From contig NZ_JARVRH010000004.1 of the NCBI RefSeq assembly GCF_030209755.1, positions 310,001 through 374,000 of the forward strand: a stretch of 64,000 bases of DNA, read 5' to 3'. The notes below the pieces were generated by a model, which worked only from the letters and a program-made list of their open reading frames with translations, was not told where the DNA came from and did not search any database. The stretch is from Arthrobacter sp. efr-133-TYG-118. Lineage in GTDB: Bacteria > Actinomycetota > Actinomycetes > Actinomycetales > Micrococcaceae. Made by a program: the position numbers and the translations under genes. This document shows, piece after piece, positions 8,111 to 17,228 of the stretch. The first letter of the stretch is position 1. Each line of letters starts with the position of its first letter.

Positions 8111-8717
8111 GCGCCATCGACTGGCAAAGAGGCAAACCCGCCGTCGCACTGAGCGCCACCAACAGCCTGCTCTACCGGGCAAGGACCATCACCGCAGGCT
8201 GGCCAAGCCAATCCTGCTGGTAAGGATAGTTCGCCAGAGGAGCTGTTCGGCCGCGACAAAGCGGCCCTCGGAGCCGTCGAGGCGTCCAGTTTCGTCGTTC
8301 GGTGGGTTACATGCGCCGGATTCGGAACATTTTCACCTTCCTGTTCGTGATCCGTGCTATCAAACCAGGAGTCCTCTCGTTCCCGGCAAGAAGTGAATAG
8401 GTTCGTCCAGGCGGGTCAGTAAGTCCTGGACGGGGACTTCAGGCGCTCGACGAACCGACACGGGTTGTGGCGGACGACGGTGACCGCGACATCCACCTCC
8501 CTATGCTCGGCCGCCAGGCATCCGGCTTCACGGCGCGCTGGAAGAGGCCGACGACGGAGAGCTCACCTTCACCTACGACCTCCCCGAACGCCTAGCAACA
8601 GTCGAGCCCGGGTTCGGCCAGCGCATGAGGCGCGAGATTGACGCCTGCATTGCCGCCGCCGCGATCGAAAGCCGCGAACCCGCGCTCGTCGATGAAATGA
8701 TCGAGTGGCTGCTACTC
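8111..8717. other. About 600 bases of gene debris
   Basis: No intact gene is supported. On the plus strand, roughly 8500-8720 contains protein-like sequence (for example RLHGALEEADDGELTFTYDL and MRREIDACIAAAAIESREPA), but the frame changes near 8520 and there is no start or ribosome binding site. I read it as the remains of an unrecognised gene. Confidence 0.35.
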
Positions 8718-8933
8718 CTAAGGTGCCCGTCTTCTGAGCACAATGAGCCAAGTAATGGATCCGGCAATCACCAGGATGCTCCCCAGCCAGAGGGCCGCCT
8801 GCAGTGGTGGGGTGGCCTCTGTCAGATTGGCAGCGTCAATCTCAAATGTCCGTACTGTCCACATCACGGACACGACGGAAAAGACTACAAGACCAAACGC
8901 ACCAATGATGATGGGGGCTGTTCGGTTACTCAT
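8718..8933 (-). CDS. Small membrane protein (71 aa)
   Basis: The product has two clear transmembrane helices (about residues 7-27, IIIGAFGLVVFSVVSVMW, and 47-66, LWLGSILVIAGSITWLIVL) and ends in RRRAP, so the C-terminus is probably cytoplasmic. An AAGGA lies six bases before the ATG. It begins 18 bases after the secreted protein gene at 8952-9935 ends and is probably in its operon. That pairing, secreted protein then small membrane protein, repeats the pairing at 1006-2042. Confidence 0.6.
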   Translation of the reverse strand: MSNRTAPIIIGAFGLVVFSVVSVMWTVRTFEIDAANLTEATPPLQAALWLGSILVIAGSITWLIVLRRRAP

Positions 8934-8951
8934 TTCGTCCTTACTTCCGTA

Positions 8952-9935
8952 CTACCAATTGCACCGGTACGTGATGAAGTCAACCGGGTTGGTCACAACT
9001 CGGCGCCAACCCTCCAGATCCCAAGTATTGTTGGGTGGCGGCTCGAAGAAAATCACGAACTTTCCTAAGGCATGACAAACCCACTGCTGATGGAGGGTAG
9101 CCTGATTCACCCGGTTACGGGTCTTGGTCTTCAGCTCGTCCCAGCCTGGGCCAGCGGCGACAGCCTCGTTCACGAAGCCCATCATAGGGGTTACGTGAAC
9201 CTTGATGTTGTTTCCGTCCCAGCTAAATCTGTCAATCAAGTCGATTCCTAGCCATGGATCCGCCACGATTGGGTACGCGTACGACTGGGACGTGTGGTCT
9301 ACAACTTGGGTGAGAGTGGGACCATTTAGCTCGTAATGAGTGGCCACGACCTTGCCACTGGAATCCTTTGCCCAAGCAGGGGCAATTACGCCCGAGAAAT
9401 CGCCCTTGGCATCGAAGATTTCGACGGAACCTCGGCTGTTTAGGGTTGCGGTACCGCCTAGAGGAACCGAAAGGTTGTAGTTGAAACGGGTCGGAGAGGA
9501 GTTACTGGAAAGGACGATCACTGCGGCAACGCTCCTTCCTTCCTTAGGCACCAGCACGGTACTCGTTCCGTTCTCATTATCAAAAACGACTGTCCCGTTC
9601 GACTGCTTCTTGCCCTCAACGGCCTTTTCATTGAAGGGAAGCCCAAACCTAATCACGGTCCCACTTGAACTCTGGACTGCCACGGGATCACCGGAATTCG
9701 TGGGAAGCTCGTTCGATGCGTTCCCGCCGCGGGCCCTGGCCTGCGAGGTGGTCAAATCTGCAGATCTTCGCACGTTGGCCGGCGGAATGAACCCCGGTGC
9801 CGAATTTTCGATGGCGCGGATTGCCGGATTTGTCGGTGGAGCGCTCTCGGCCGCCACGCCGGGCGAAATAGTTGACAGAGAAAGTATTGCAGCGACTGAG
9901 ACCGAAAAAACTAAGGATACTGAACTAATTTTCAC
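8952..9935 (-). CDS. Secreted protein with DUF2599-like C-terminal domain
   Basis: The 327-residue product has a signal peptide (residues 1-28, ending near GVAA) and a middle part with short beta-strand-like repeats. The C-terminal domain (about 230-327) begins after ADPWLGIDLID and contains KVHVTPMMG, WDELKTKT and the end TWDLEGWRRVV...FITYRCNW. That layout matches the DUF2599 domain of exported actinobacterial proteins, whose role is unknown. The start is a GTG with GGAGGAA five bases upstream. It is followed by a small membrane protein gene. It could be an exported effector or a wall-associated protein; the sequence does not decide. Confidence 0.65.
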   Translation of the reverse strand: MKISSVSLVFSVSVAAILSLSTISPGVAAESAPPTNPAIRAIENSAPGFIPPANVRRSADLTTSQARARGGNASNELPTNSGDPVAVQSSSGTVIRFGLPFNEKAVEGKKQSNGTVVFDNENGTSTVLVPKEGRSVAAVIVLSSNSSPTRFNYNLSVPLGGTATLNSRGSVEIFDAKGDFSGVIAPAWAKDSSGKVVATHYELNGPTLTQVVDHTSQSYAYPIVADPWLGIDLIDRFSWDGNNIKVHVTPMMGFVNEAVAAGPGWDELKTKTRNRVNQATLHQQWVCHALGKFVIFFEPPPNNTWDLEGWRRVVTNPVDFITYRCNW

Positions 9936-10079
9936 GTTTCCTCCAGATTTTGTTGTGCGGCGGGAATGTCCGGTTCGCGCCCCTTCAGGTGCGAGCTTGC
10001 TGTAGCAACCACTTCATTCCAGCAATTGGGTGACACAAGGGCCGCCCAGTTCGCCGTAAAAAGGCTATGGCCGGATTTG

Positions 10080-10199
10080 CCATCTAAGTGGTGAGACAAC
10101 GAAAAATCCGTGCAAAAACGGCCAATCTACGTGTAATAAAGGCGCCATCTACGTGTCACAAAAGGAGCGTCTACGTGTTCAAGACCGAAACACGTAGAC
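10080..10199 (+). repeat. Iterated TCTACGTGT repeats with a closing inverted copy, possible IS end
   Basis: Within an otherwise gene-free stretch (9936-10507) the word ATCTACGTGT occurs at 10125 and 10147, and GTCTACGTGTT at 10169, each 22 bases apart. A weaker copy is at 10081. An inverted copy, AACACGTAGAC, is at 10189-10199 and would form an 11-bp stem with the third repeat across a 9-base loop. Regular short direct repeats near an end are typical of IS21-family elements. No transposase is present, so this is a remnant or a different protein-binding array. Confidence 0.5.
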
Positions 10200-10507
10200 G
10201 GCTGCCCATCCCGCTGCAGCTAGCATCGTCACCGCTCGAATGGCGCGTTTCTGTCGCTGCCGATCGAAAGCTACGCCCGCACCCCGCAGGTATCGTCGTT
10301 GTTGAATATTCGCGCTGTTGGGGGCTTTTGTGTCCTTCGATTCCGCGCAGAATTCGTTGGTGAAGCCCAACCTGGCGCTGGAGCCCAGCGGTTCGAGCAC
10401 CTGCTCCGGTTGAAGGCACACGGCCTCCTTTACAAGCCGCTACGCGGAGGGTTGGCGGTTGGACGAAGCGCCGGCGCATCGGCTCCACGGAGAAGGTACC
10501 CTGCGAC

Positions 10508-10578
10508 CACTGAGATTGGCTGTTTTCACACGGATTTTTGGTGAAATCACACTGAGATTCGGTACATCGCACACGGAG
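10508..10578 (+). repeat. Second copy of the 71-bp IS-like repeat
   Basis: This matches 545-615 over its whole length with six differences. It again stands 29-30 bases before the start of the small membrane-protein gene a, showing that the copied unit includes upstream DNA. Confidence 0.55.
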
Positions 10579-10607
10579 ACGCCCTCGGTGGGGCTTATTT
10601 GCTGTTG

Positions 10608-10757
10608 ATGAAAGTTCTAACTCTCACCGCGGCCGCAATGCTCTTGATCGTTGCCATCATTTCATTCGTCGGCGATCGGGCCACTTGGGCGCTATCCCTG
10701 GCGGCGTCGGGGGCGAGTCTTCCGACATGGTTTGTCTACAAGAAGCAGGCAAAGTGA
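10608..10757 (+). CDS. Small membrane protein (49 aa), second copy of cassette gene a
   Basis: The product has the same length as the one at 646-795 and the same opening hydrophobic helix (AAAMLLIVAIISFV), with about ten amino-acid changes and the shared end KKQAK/RKQAK. It is the only gene of the second cassette that is fully preserved. No function is known. Confidence 0.5.
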   Translation: MKVLTLTAAAMLLIVAIISFVGDRATWALSLAASGASLPTWFVYKKQAK

Positions 10758-10850
10758 TCACCGGGAACGAGTGTGTGGTCCGAAGCTTATCCCCACTCCG
10801 CGTCGGAAGAGTGGGCGCCAAGACGGTAACTTCTGAAGAAAGCGGTATGC

Positions 10851-11060
10851 GTGAACCTGTCGGTCGTGGTGCGCCCAACTGATCCGGATAACCCAGTCGG
10901 CAGCGACGCCTGGGCTACGCCTGTTTTGGGCGTCGTCTATTTAGTGTTGGTAGTCGTCGCGCTTGCATCACTTAAGGCATCAAAATGGATTCCCGCTCCA
11001 ACCAAAGTGGCGATTGCCCTCGCGATCATTGTGTCGCCGTTTGCAGGCTCAATTGCCTGA
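10851..11060 (+). pseudogene. Truncated second copy of cassette gene b (PLDc_N-like)
   Basis: The sequence follows 1779-2042 from the first helix onward, but the TGG for the tryptophan in the second helix is TGA here (11058-11060), removing the basic tail that is still readable downstream. A GTG at 10851 could start a 69-residue product that keeps the first helix and most of the second. The bases before it match those before the secreted protein gene at 1006, so that gene is missing from this cassette. Confidence 0.55.
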
Positions 11061-11223
11061 ATTATCTACGCCCAAGCGCGGCAGCGGGCACGCGGAAGGC
11101 CTGCAAAAGGTCCTAGAGAGCCAGGTCCAGGCAAGACACGGAATTGGGTGAAGCATGGTGATATCAGAGGCCCGGCTGCCAAGTAGTTCCAAAGGCTTGA
11201 TCTGGGGAATTGTCGGCGCCTGA

Positions 11224-11604
11224 GTGATGGTCGTGGTCGTGCCTGCTCTGGTCTCGGGCATCGTATTGCCCGGGCTCCTCATGGTCGCCGGCATCGCCGC
11301 CTTGACCTGCCTGATTGTTCGGATGACCGTCTCCATCGCAATAGATGAGAAGAAAATCGTCCTGCGCTGCGCGCCGTTCTATTCAACCGAAGTGTCGATC
11401 TCCGACGTTTTGGCCATAACGACGGCCCCGGATACATCCCTTTCTGACGGATATGGCTACCGGATCATGGGCAAAAACACCCGAGGCTTGCTGGTTGGAG
11501 GGCCTGCGGTCGCTTTGGAGACAAACAACCGCCGATGGATCATCTCAACCGCCCATCCCCAAGAGGTCGTATCAACAATCCAAGATCAAATTGCGGCTAA
11601 GTGA
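11224..11604 (+). CDS. PH-like membrane protein, second copy of cassette gene c
   Basis: The product of about 126 residues matches the PH-like part of the protein at 2211-2636 almost throughout (GYGYRIMGKNTRGLLVGGPA and RRWIISTAHPQEVVSTIQDQI). In the upstream part a TCA codon has become TGA, so the longer N-terminus of the first copy cannot be made. A GTG directly after that stop, at 11224, would give a protein that lacks about 13 residues of the first helix. It may be functional or decaying. No copy of gene d follows. Confidence 0.5.
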   Translation: MMVVVVPALVSGIVLPGLLMVAGIAALTCLIVRMTVSIAIDEKKIVLRCAPFYSTEVSISDVLAITTAPDTSLSDGYGYRIMGKNTRGLLVGGPAVALETNNRRWIISTAHPQEVVSTIQDQIAAK

Positions 11605-11840
11605 ACAAGCGCACTTAGCCGCTTGTCACCCGACTCTTGCTACTGGCCGACGGGAAGTGCTTAGGAGTGCGTCAGAAGCCCTAACAGGTGGTCACCACTC
11701 GTGATGTCGCGACTTCGAACCGGCTACGCTCGGTCTCCTGTGGGGTGATTCAGACCGGAGCTTTCCGGGCCGCGCACCTAAGTTACGCGGCGGTCAGGGT
11801 TCCGTGCCGAATGTTCACTGCGAGAAAACCAGGGGAAGTC

Positions 11841-14800
11841 ATGCGGCGGAACGTGTTTGCGCGCTTAGTCTCTATCGCTACAGTTGCCGCCCTCGGTTTC
11901 GTGCCCCTGTTCTCTCTGCCAGCCAGCGCCGCCGGCGGTTTGGCGACAGACAAAGTAGTCAGCACGCACCAGTCGTCCCCTTCTACGACCGTCGTTTCAC
12001 CAACCTTTACCACCAACCAATCAGGGGAGCTACTTCTTGCATTCGTCACCGCGGATGGCCCCGCAGCCACCGGGTCCCAGCAGTTCACCTCGGTCACCGG
12101 TGGCGGGCTCACCTGGCGCCTGCGTAAGCGGACCAACGTTCAATACGGCACGGCTGAAGTCTGGCAGGCCGCGGCGAGCGGCATCCTCACCAACGCGGCT
12201 GTGACGGCCACGCACACCGGTTCGTACCAGGCTTCGATAACAGTCGCCACTTTCACTGGCGCGGACACCACCGCCGACGGAGCGGTCGCGGGGGCCAGCG
12301 GAGCAACCGGGGCTCCCGCCGTCACACTCACGACAACCCGCACCGGCTCCTGGGTCTGGGGTGTCGGCAATGACTGGAGCACGGCCGCGACCCACACCGT
12401 CGGGACCGGCCAAACCAAGGTCGATGAGTTTCTTGCCAGCAGCGGTGATACATTCTGGACACAACGCCAGTCCACCCCCGGCACATCCACAGCGCCACAG
12501 TCCGTAACGATCAACGACACCGCTCCCACCACGGACATGTGGAATCTGTCGACAATCGAGATCCTGCCCGCGGGAACGTCGGACACGACTCCTCCCACCG
12601 TCAGTCTCACTGGTCCGGCCGATGGTTCCACGGTCACCGGCACGATAGCCGTCACTGCGAACGCAAGCGACAATCAGGGCGTTGTCGGTGTCCAGTTCAA
12701 GCTCGACGGCGCCAATCTATCGGCAGAGGCCACGGCGGCGCCCTACTCGGTTCAGTGGGATACCACCGCCGTCGGCAACGGCAGCCACACACTCTCGGCC
12801 GTCGCCCGGGACGCTGCCGGCAACACCGCGACTGCCAGTCCAGTGAGTGTTACTGTGAGCAACTCCGGCGGCGACCCCGCCGTCGTCGGTTCGTGGGGAC
12901 CAGTCCTGGCCTGGCCCGAGGTTTCCATCCATGCGGCCCTGACCAATACGGGCAAGGTCCTGACGTACCAAGGTGACTTCACGCAGGGAGGCCAGCAGTA
13001 TCTCCTGGACCCGGTTACGGGCAGCTATATCCAGGTGCCGAACGCTGCCGTAGATCTGTTCTGCTCCGGGCAGGCGGTGCTTCCCGACGGGCGGATCCTG
13101 GTTGTCGGCGGAACAGCTACCAGCGGCGGACTGGGTATTCGAAATGTCGACGCTTTCAACCCGGGCACCGAGGCTTGGCAGGTGCTCGCGCCGATGCACT
13201 ACCCCCGGTGGTACCCCACCGGCACCACCCTGGGCGATGGTCGGGTACTGGTGACTTCCGGGGCGAACACCAGTTCCACCGACCTCATCCAGGTTCCCGA
13301 GATCTATGACTCCCAGCAGAATGCGTGGAGCGACCTGGCCACGGCTTCCAAAAACATCCCGTATTACCCCTTCATGTACCAGCTCCCCGACGGGCGGGTG
13401 CTTCAGGCCGGTGCTTCTGAGCAGGCGACGTCCACGCTCGCTCTCAACGTGGCAACACAACAGTGGAGCACCATTGACAGCCGCGTGATTGATGGAGCGT
13501 CCATCACCAACTACGCCCCCGGCAAATTCATGAAGGCCGGGTCTTCCTCGGATGGTGGATTCTCAGGCTTGTCCTCAAACACTGCATTCACCCTTGACAT
13601 GAACCTTCCGAACCCGATGTGGGAGCCGACGGCGTCAATGCAGTATCCCCGCAGCTTCGTAAACCTGACCAACCTGCCCGATGGTACGGTCCTGGCCACG
13701 GGAGGCGGCACCGACAGGTCCGGCCACGACGACACCAACGCCGTCAAACCAGCCGAAATCTGGAATCCTGCGACGGGCACGTGGACAACGGTGGCAGCGT
13801 TGACAGCACCACGCCTCTACCACTCCACGGCACTGCTTCTGCCCGACGGCAGGGTCTTCGTCTCGGGCGGCGGTGGTGACACGGGCGTGACGGACCAAAA
13901 GAGCTATCAGATCTACTCACCCGCATACCTCTTCAAGGGTGCCCGTCCGACGATGGGTTCAGTTCCGGCCACCGTCCAATACAACGCCAGTACCTTTGTC
14001 CAGACCCCCAACGCAACAGATATACGGTCTGTCTCCCTTATCCGCACCGGTTCGGTGACCCACTCCTTCGATCAAAACACCCGCGCGTTATCGCTGTCCT
14101 TCTCCCAAACTTCCGGCGGACTGAACGTTCAAATGCCGTCAAACGGCAACTACGCCCCGCCGGGCTATTACATGCTTTCCATCATCGACGGCAACGGTGT
14201 CCCTTCGATGGCATCCATGGTCCGCTTCCCCGCTCCGTTCGAGGACACAGTCGCCCCCACCGCCCCTTCCAACCTGTCGGCGGTCGGCGGTGTCGGTCAG
14301 GTGGACTTGGGCTGGACCGCATCGACAGACAACGTCGGCGTCGCCAAATATGACATCTACCGCTCGGCAACGCCGGGTTTCACGCCTGGGCCAGCCAACC
14401 AAATCACGCAGGTAAGCGGATCAACCACCACCTACCATGACGCGGGCGTAGCTGTTGGTACCTACTATTACCAAGTGAAAGCGGAAGACGCAGCCTCGAA
14501 CCTGAGTCCATCCTCGAATGAATCCCAAGCCGTGGTGTCAGCCGATACGACCGCGCCGACCGCCCCCACAAACCTCACAGCCGTCGCCGGTTCAGGCCAA
14601 ATCTCCTTGGCCTGGAACGCCAGCACCGACAACGTCGGCGTCGCCCGCTACAACATTTCCCGTAACGGGGCACCCATTGGCACCGCCACAAGCACCTCGT
14701 TCGTCGACGGAACGGTCATCGCAGGCACCACCTACAGCTACACCGTCACCGCGCAGGATGCGGCCGGCAATGTCAGTCCTCCCTCGAACACCGCCACGGC

Positions 14801-15458
14801 TACAGCGTCCGGCGCGCGGACCATCACCATCGACAAGCTCGTAACCGCTCATCAGGGCACCAACGCCGCCACAGTCAGCGCTTCCGGTTTCACAACCACC
14901 GGAAGCAACCAGCTAATACTTGCCCTTATCAGCTCTGACGGTCCCAGCAGCGGAGGGACCGCATCCATTCGATCGGTCAGCGGCGCCGGCCTGTCCTGGA
15001 CGCTCCGCCAGCGGACCAATGCCCAGGCCGGCACAGCCGAAATATGGCAGGCAGTGGCACCTGCCCCGCTCACCAATGCCACCATTACGGCAACTCAGAA
15101 CTCGGGCTCGTGGCAGTCAGCCATGACTGTGGTGGCGTTCAACAATGCCGACACCGCCCAGGGCGCCACAGCCGGAGGCAGCGCCGCCACCGGAGCGCCG
15201 AGCGCCAGCCTCACCACCACCCGTGCTGGCTCTTGGGTCTGGGGCGTTGGAACTGACTGGAACGCTCCGCTGGCCCGAACCGTCGGGCCGGCCCAGACCC
15301 TGGTTGACCAATACTTCCCCCCAGCCGGCGATACCTATTGGCTGCAGCGCCAAACCGGACCAACAGCCACCAGCGGCACCGTGGTCACCATCAACGACAC
15401 CTCCCCCACCACTGATCGCTGGGACCTGGCTCTCATCGAAATCCTGGCCGCCCCATAG
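11841..15458 (+). CDS. Secreted galactose-oxidase-like multidomain protein
   Basis: The product of about 1205 residues is exported: signal peptide 1-33 (ending PASAA). A beta-rich domain (about 35-240) is repeated at the C-terminus (about 990-1205); both copies contain RTN...GTAE(V/I)WQA and GSWVWGVG. Between them are an Ig-like domain (about 250-345), a kelch-propeller galactose oxidase/glyoxal oxidase-like domain (about 350-800), and two fibronectin type III domains (about 805-990, each starting APTAP(S/T)NL). The oxidase signatures are DLFCSGQ (crosslinking Cys), PRWYPT (its Tyr), PRLYHSTALLLPDGRV (axial Tyr plus His) and SVTHSFDQNTR (second His), so the copper/Cys-Tyr site appears complete. 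It would oxidise a primary alcohol or aldehyde on an extracellular carbohydrate. AGGGGAA precedes the ATG. Confidence 0.85.
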   Translation: MRRNVFARLVSIATVAALGFVPLFSLPASAAGGLATDKVVSTHQSSPSTTVVSPTFTTNQSGELLLAFVTADGPAATGSQQFTSVTGGGLTWRLRKRTNVQYGTAEVWQAAASGILTNAAVTATHTGSYQASITVATFTGADTTADGAVAGASGATGAPAVTLTTTRTGSWVWGVGNDWSTAATHTVGTGQTKVDEFLASSGDTFWTQRQSTPGTSTAPQSVTINDTAPTTDMWNLSTIEILPAGTSDTTPPTVSLTGPADGSTVTGTIAVTANASDNQGVVGVQFKLDGANLSAEATAAPYSVQWDTTAVGNGSHTLSAVARDAAGNTATASPVSVTVSNSGGDPAVVGSWGPVLAWPEVSIHAALTNTGKVLTYQGDFTQGGQQYLLDPVTGSYIQVPNAAVDLFCSGQAVLPDGRILVVGGTATSGGLGIRNVDAFNPGTEAWQVLAPMHYPRWYPTGTTLGDGRVLVTSGANTSSTDLIQVPEIYDSQQNAWSDLATASKNIPYYPFMYQLPDGRVLQAGASEQATSTLALNVATQQWSTIDSRVIDGASITNYAPGKFMKAGSSSDGGFSGLSSNTAFTLDMNLPNPMWEPTASMQYPRSFVNLTNLPDGTVLATGGGTDRSGHDDTNAVKPAEIWNPATGTWTTVAALTAPRLYHSTALLLPDGRVFVSGGGGDTGVTDQKSYQIYSPAYLFKGARPTMGSVPATVQYNASTFVQTPNATDIRSVSLIRTGSVTHSFDQNTRALSLSFSQTSGGLNVQMPSNGNYAPPGYYMLSIIDGNGVPSMASMVRFPAPFEDTVAPTAPSNLSAVGGVGQVDLGWTASTDNVGVAKYDIYRSATPGFTPGPANQITQVSGSTTTYHDAGVAVGTYYYQVKAEDAASNLSPSSNESQAVVSADTTAPTAPTNLTAVAGSGQISLAWNASTDNVGVARYNISRNGAPIGTATSTSFVDGTVIAGTTYSYTVTAQDAAGNVSPPSNTATATASGARTITIDKLVTAHQGTNAATVSASGFTTTGSNQLILALISSDGPSSGGTASIRSVSGAGLSWTLRQRTNAQAGTAEIWQAVAPAPLTNATITATQNSGSWQSAMTVVAFNNADTAQGATAGGSAATGAPSASLTTTRAGSWVWGVGTDWNAPLARTVGPAQTLVDQYFPPAGDTYWLQRQTGPTATSGTVVTINDTSPTTDRWDLALIEILAAP

Positions 15459-15687
15459 ATTCTCGAGCTTTGCCCAATGACGGCTTGAGTATTTCCGTTC
15501 GAGAAACCTCGTCTTGGTGGGTAAACAGGGAGTTGACTGGCGTTTTCAAGAATCTCCCCTAGAATGTCCGACCCCGATCCTAACGTGAGCACAGCAAGCT
15601 GCCGAGAGTAAGAGCAGGGGTAATTTCAACGCTTTCGCACTCGCGGCCCTGCATTGTCTCCGAATCGCTCAACCCGAAGGACCGATC

Positions 15688-16278
15688 ATGACCGAACCAC
15701 TCGCACCGTACGCCCAGCCGGCACCTGCTGCCCCCGCGCCCTCGAAGGGTAGCGGCTTCGGCACCGCCGCCCTCGTTCTGGGTATTCTCGCCATCGTCTT
15801 CTCGATCATCCCGATCGCTGGCTTCATTGCCTTCCTCCTTGGCCCTCTTGCCATCATCTTCGGTGTCATTGGGTTGACCCGTAAGTTCTCCAAGAAGGGA
15901 ACCTCTGCTGCCGGACTTATCTTGGGCGTTCTCTCAGTGATCGTCGCCATCATCGTCACCGCCATCATCGCTGCCGCTGCACAGAGCGTCACTGACTCGG
16001 TGAACAAGGAGCACAAGATTGAGTACGTCGTCACAGTTAGCGGCAAAGCTCATGTCTCCTACTGGACCGATGGAGGCACCTCCAACGAAGACATAACGGC
16101 CAACTGGAAAAAGGACGTCACCGCAAAGGGGTTCAACCTGAGCTCTTTGATCGTCACGGGTGATTACACGAGCCCGACCAACGTCACCTGCGAAATCCTG
16201 GTCGACGGCCAAAGCGTTTCGAAGAACAGCGGCTCGGGAACCACTGCCATGGCAAGCTGCACCGGCAGCAGCAAGTAG
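15688..16278 (+). CDS. Membrane-anchored protein with MmpS-like extracellular domain
   Basis: The 196-residue product starts with a Pro/Ala-rich tail, then two Ala/Gly-rich helices (about 25-60 and 72-100) of the DUF4190 type. A C-terminal extracellular domain (about 110-196) follows, with KIEYVVTVSG, VSYWTDGG and TCEILVDGQSV, the pattern of MmpS-like domains. It has two cysteines (TCEI and SCTG) that could pair. AAGGA lies six to seven bases before the ATG. It is probably a stand-alone gene, with a hairpin just after it. MmpS proteins in mycobacteria assist large exporters; no such exporter is nearby. Confidence 0.7.
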   Translation: MTEPLAPYAQPAPAAPAPSKGSGFGTAALVLGILAIVFSIIPIAGFIAFLLGPLAIIFGVIGLTRKFSKKGTSAAGLILGVLSVIVAIIVTAIIAAAAQSVTDSVNKEHKIEYVVTVSGKAHVSYWTDGGTSNEDITANWKKDVTAKGFNLSSLIVTGDYTSPTNVTCEILVDGQSVSKNSGSGTTAMASCTGSSK

Positions 16279-16294
16279 CGGCTATTTGATCGCA

Positions 16295-16335
16295 GGCTCC
16301 GGTGCACTAGCCCCAACGGCTAGGGCACCGGAGCC
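16295..16335 (+). terminator. Hairpin after the MmpS-like gene
   Basis: GGCTCCGGTGC at 16295-16305 pairs with GCACCGGAGCC at 16325-16335, and CTAGCC pairs with GGCTAG inside it, leaving a five-base loop with one-base asymmetries. The stem is long and GC-rich. There is no T-run after it, so termination is likely but not certain. Confidence 0.55.
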
Positions 16336-16380
16336 CGCATAGCGCACTGACTCAAGAATCATGAATGGGGATGAAAGATA

Positions 16381-17121
16381 ATGAACACACCATCTGAACC
16401 CGCGCCTGGTCCGGACCTACGCGAACCATCCGCAGCACCGGAAATGCCAACGCGGGCGCCGCAGGTAAGCACCCCCGCGGAGGGCACGACGCCGGCCGGC
16501 CACCAAAGTGCCTTCTTTCCCAGAATGTTCAAACAGGTCCCCCGATGGGCTCGGGTGGTGGTGCCCATCGCGCTTATCGCCGGGCTCATCGGCGGGACAG
16601 CACTCGGTTTCGCGACGCGGCCAGCCGTCAGTTCGACGAAAGAATACGCGGCACTGAACGACGAGCTCACCGCCAAAATCACCAGCGGAGATGCAACCAT
16701 CAGCAAGCTGCGCGCCGCGGCGTCGGACAAGGACGCCCAGATCAGCACGTTGCAATCAGCAGCCGCCAGCGTGAAGACCCTGCAGCAACAGTTGGCCGAC
16801 AAGGAGAAAACCTTGGCCAGCAAAGAAGCGGACCTGGCCTCCCGTGAACAGAAACTCAGCGATGCGACGAAGCAGGTTGCGGCAAGCCAGATCAAGAGCG
16901 GCCTTCACGTTGTTGGTGGGGACGTGCAGCCCGGCACCTACACAACAACGGGTCCCGACGGAACCAACTCGGTCGGCTGCTACTACGCCTGGAAAACAGG
17001 CACCGGCAGCGACGCCAGCATTAAAGACAACAACATCGTCAAGGGTACGGCCACGGTAACCCTTGCGAATGGCGAGGTGTTCGAGTCGACCAGCTGCGCC
17101 GCTTGGACGAAGATCGGGTAG
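16381..17121 (+). CDS. Membrane-anchored coiled-coil protein with small extracellular domain
   Basis: The 246-residue product has a Pro/Ala-rich cytoplasmic tail (1-50), one transmembrane helix (about 58-80, VVVPIALIAGLIGGTALGF), a coiled coil (about 88-172, with heptad-like runs such as LQQQLADKEKTLASKEADLA), and a C-terminal domain (about 175-246). That domain starts GLHVVGGDVQPGTYTT and has two cysteines (VGCYY and SCAAW), a form seen in many exported actinobacterial proteins. It probably spans the membrane and holds the domain at the wall. A hairpin follows the stop. Confidence 0.65.
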   Translation: MNTPSEPAPGPDLREPSAAPEMPTRAPQVSTPAEGTTPAGHQSAFFPRMFKQVPRWARVVVPIALIAGLIGGTALGFATRPAVSSTKEYAALNDELTAKITSGDATISKLRAAASDKDAQISTLQSAAASVKTLQQQLADKEKTLASKEADLASREQKLSDATKQVAASQIKSGLHVVGGDVQPGTYTTTGPDGTNSVGCYYAWKTGTGSDASIKDNNIVKGTATVTLANGEVFESTSCAAWTKIG

Positions 17122-17136
17122 AAAATTACTACAGCA

Positions 17137-17164
17137 GGTGGGGAGCTGACCGCGGCTCCCCACC
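17137..17164 (+). terminator. Hairpin after the coiled-coil protein gene
   Basis: GGTGGGGAGC pairs perfectly with GCTCCCCACC across an eight-base loop, 15 bases after the stop codon. The following bases hold only short T pairs. It is a probable rho-independent or pause-type terminator. Confidence 0.55.
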
Positions 17165-17228
17165 CCTGTTCGGGCTCTCCGATTCAGAGGCTAACTCGGT
17201 GTGGCAGTCGCGGGCTACGGAATATATG

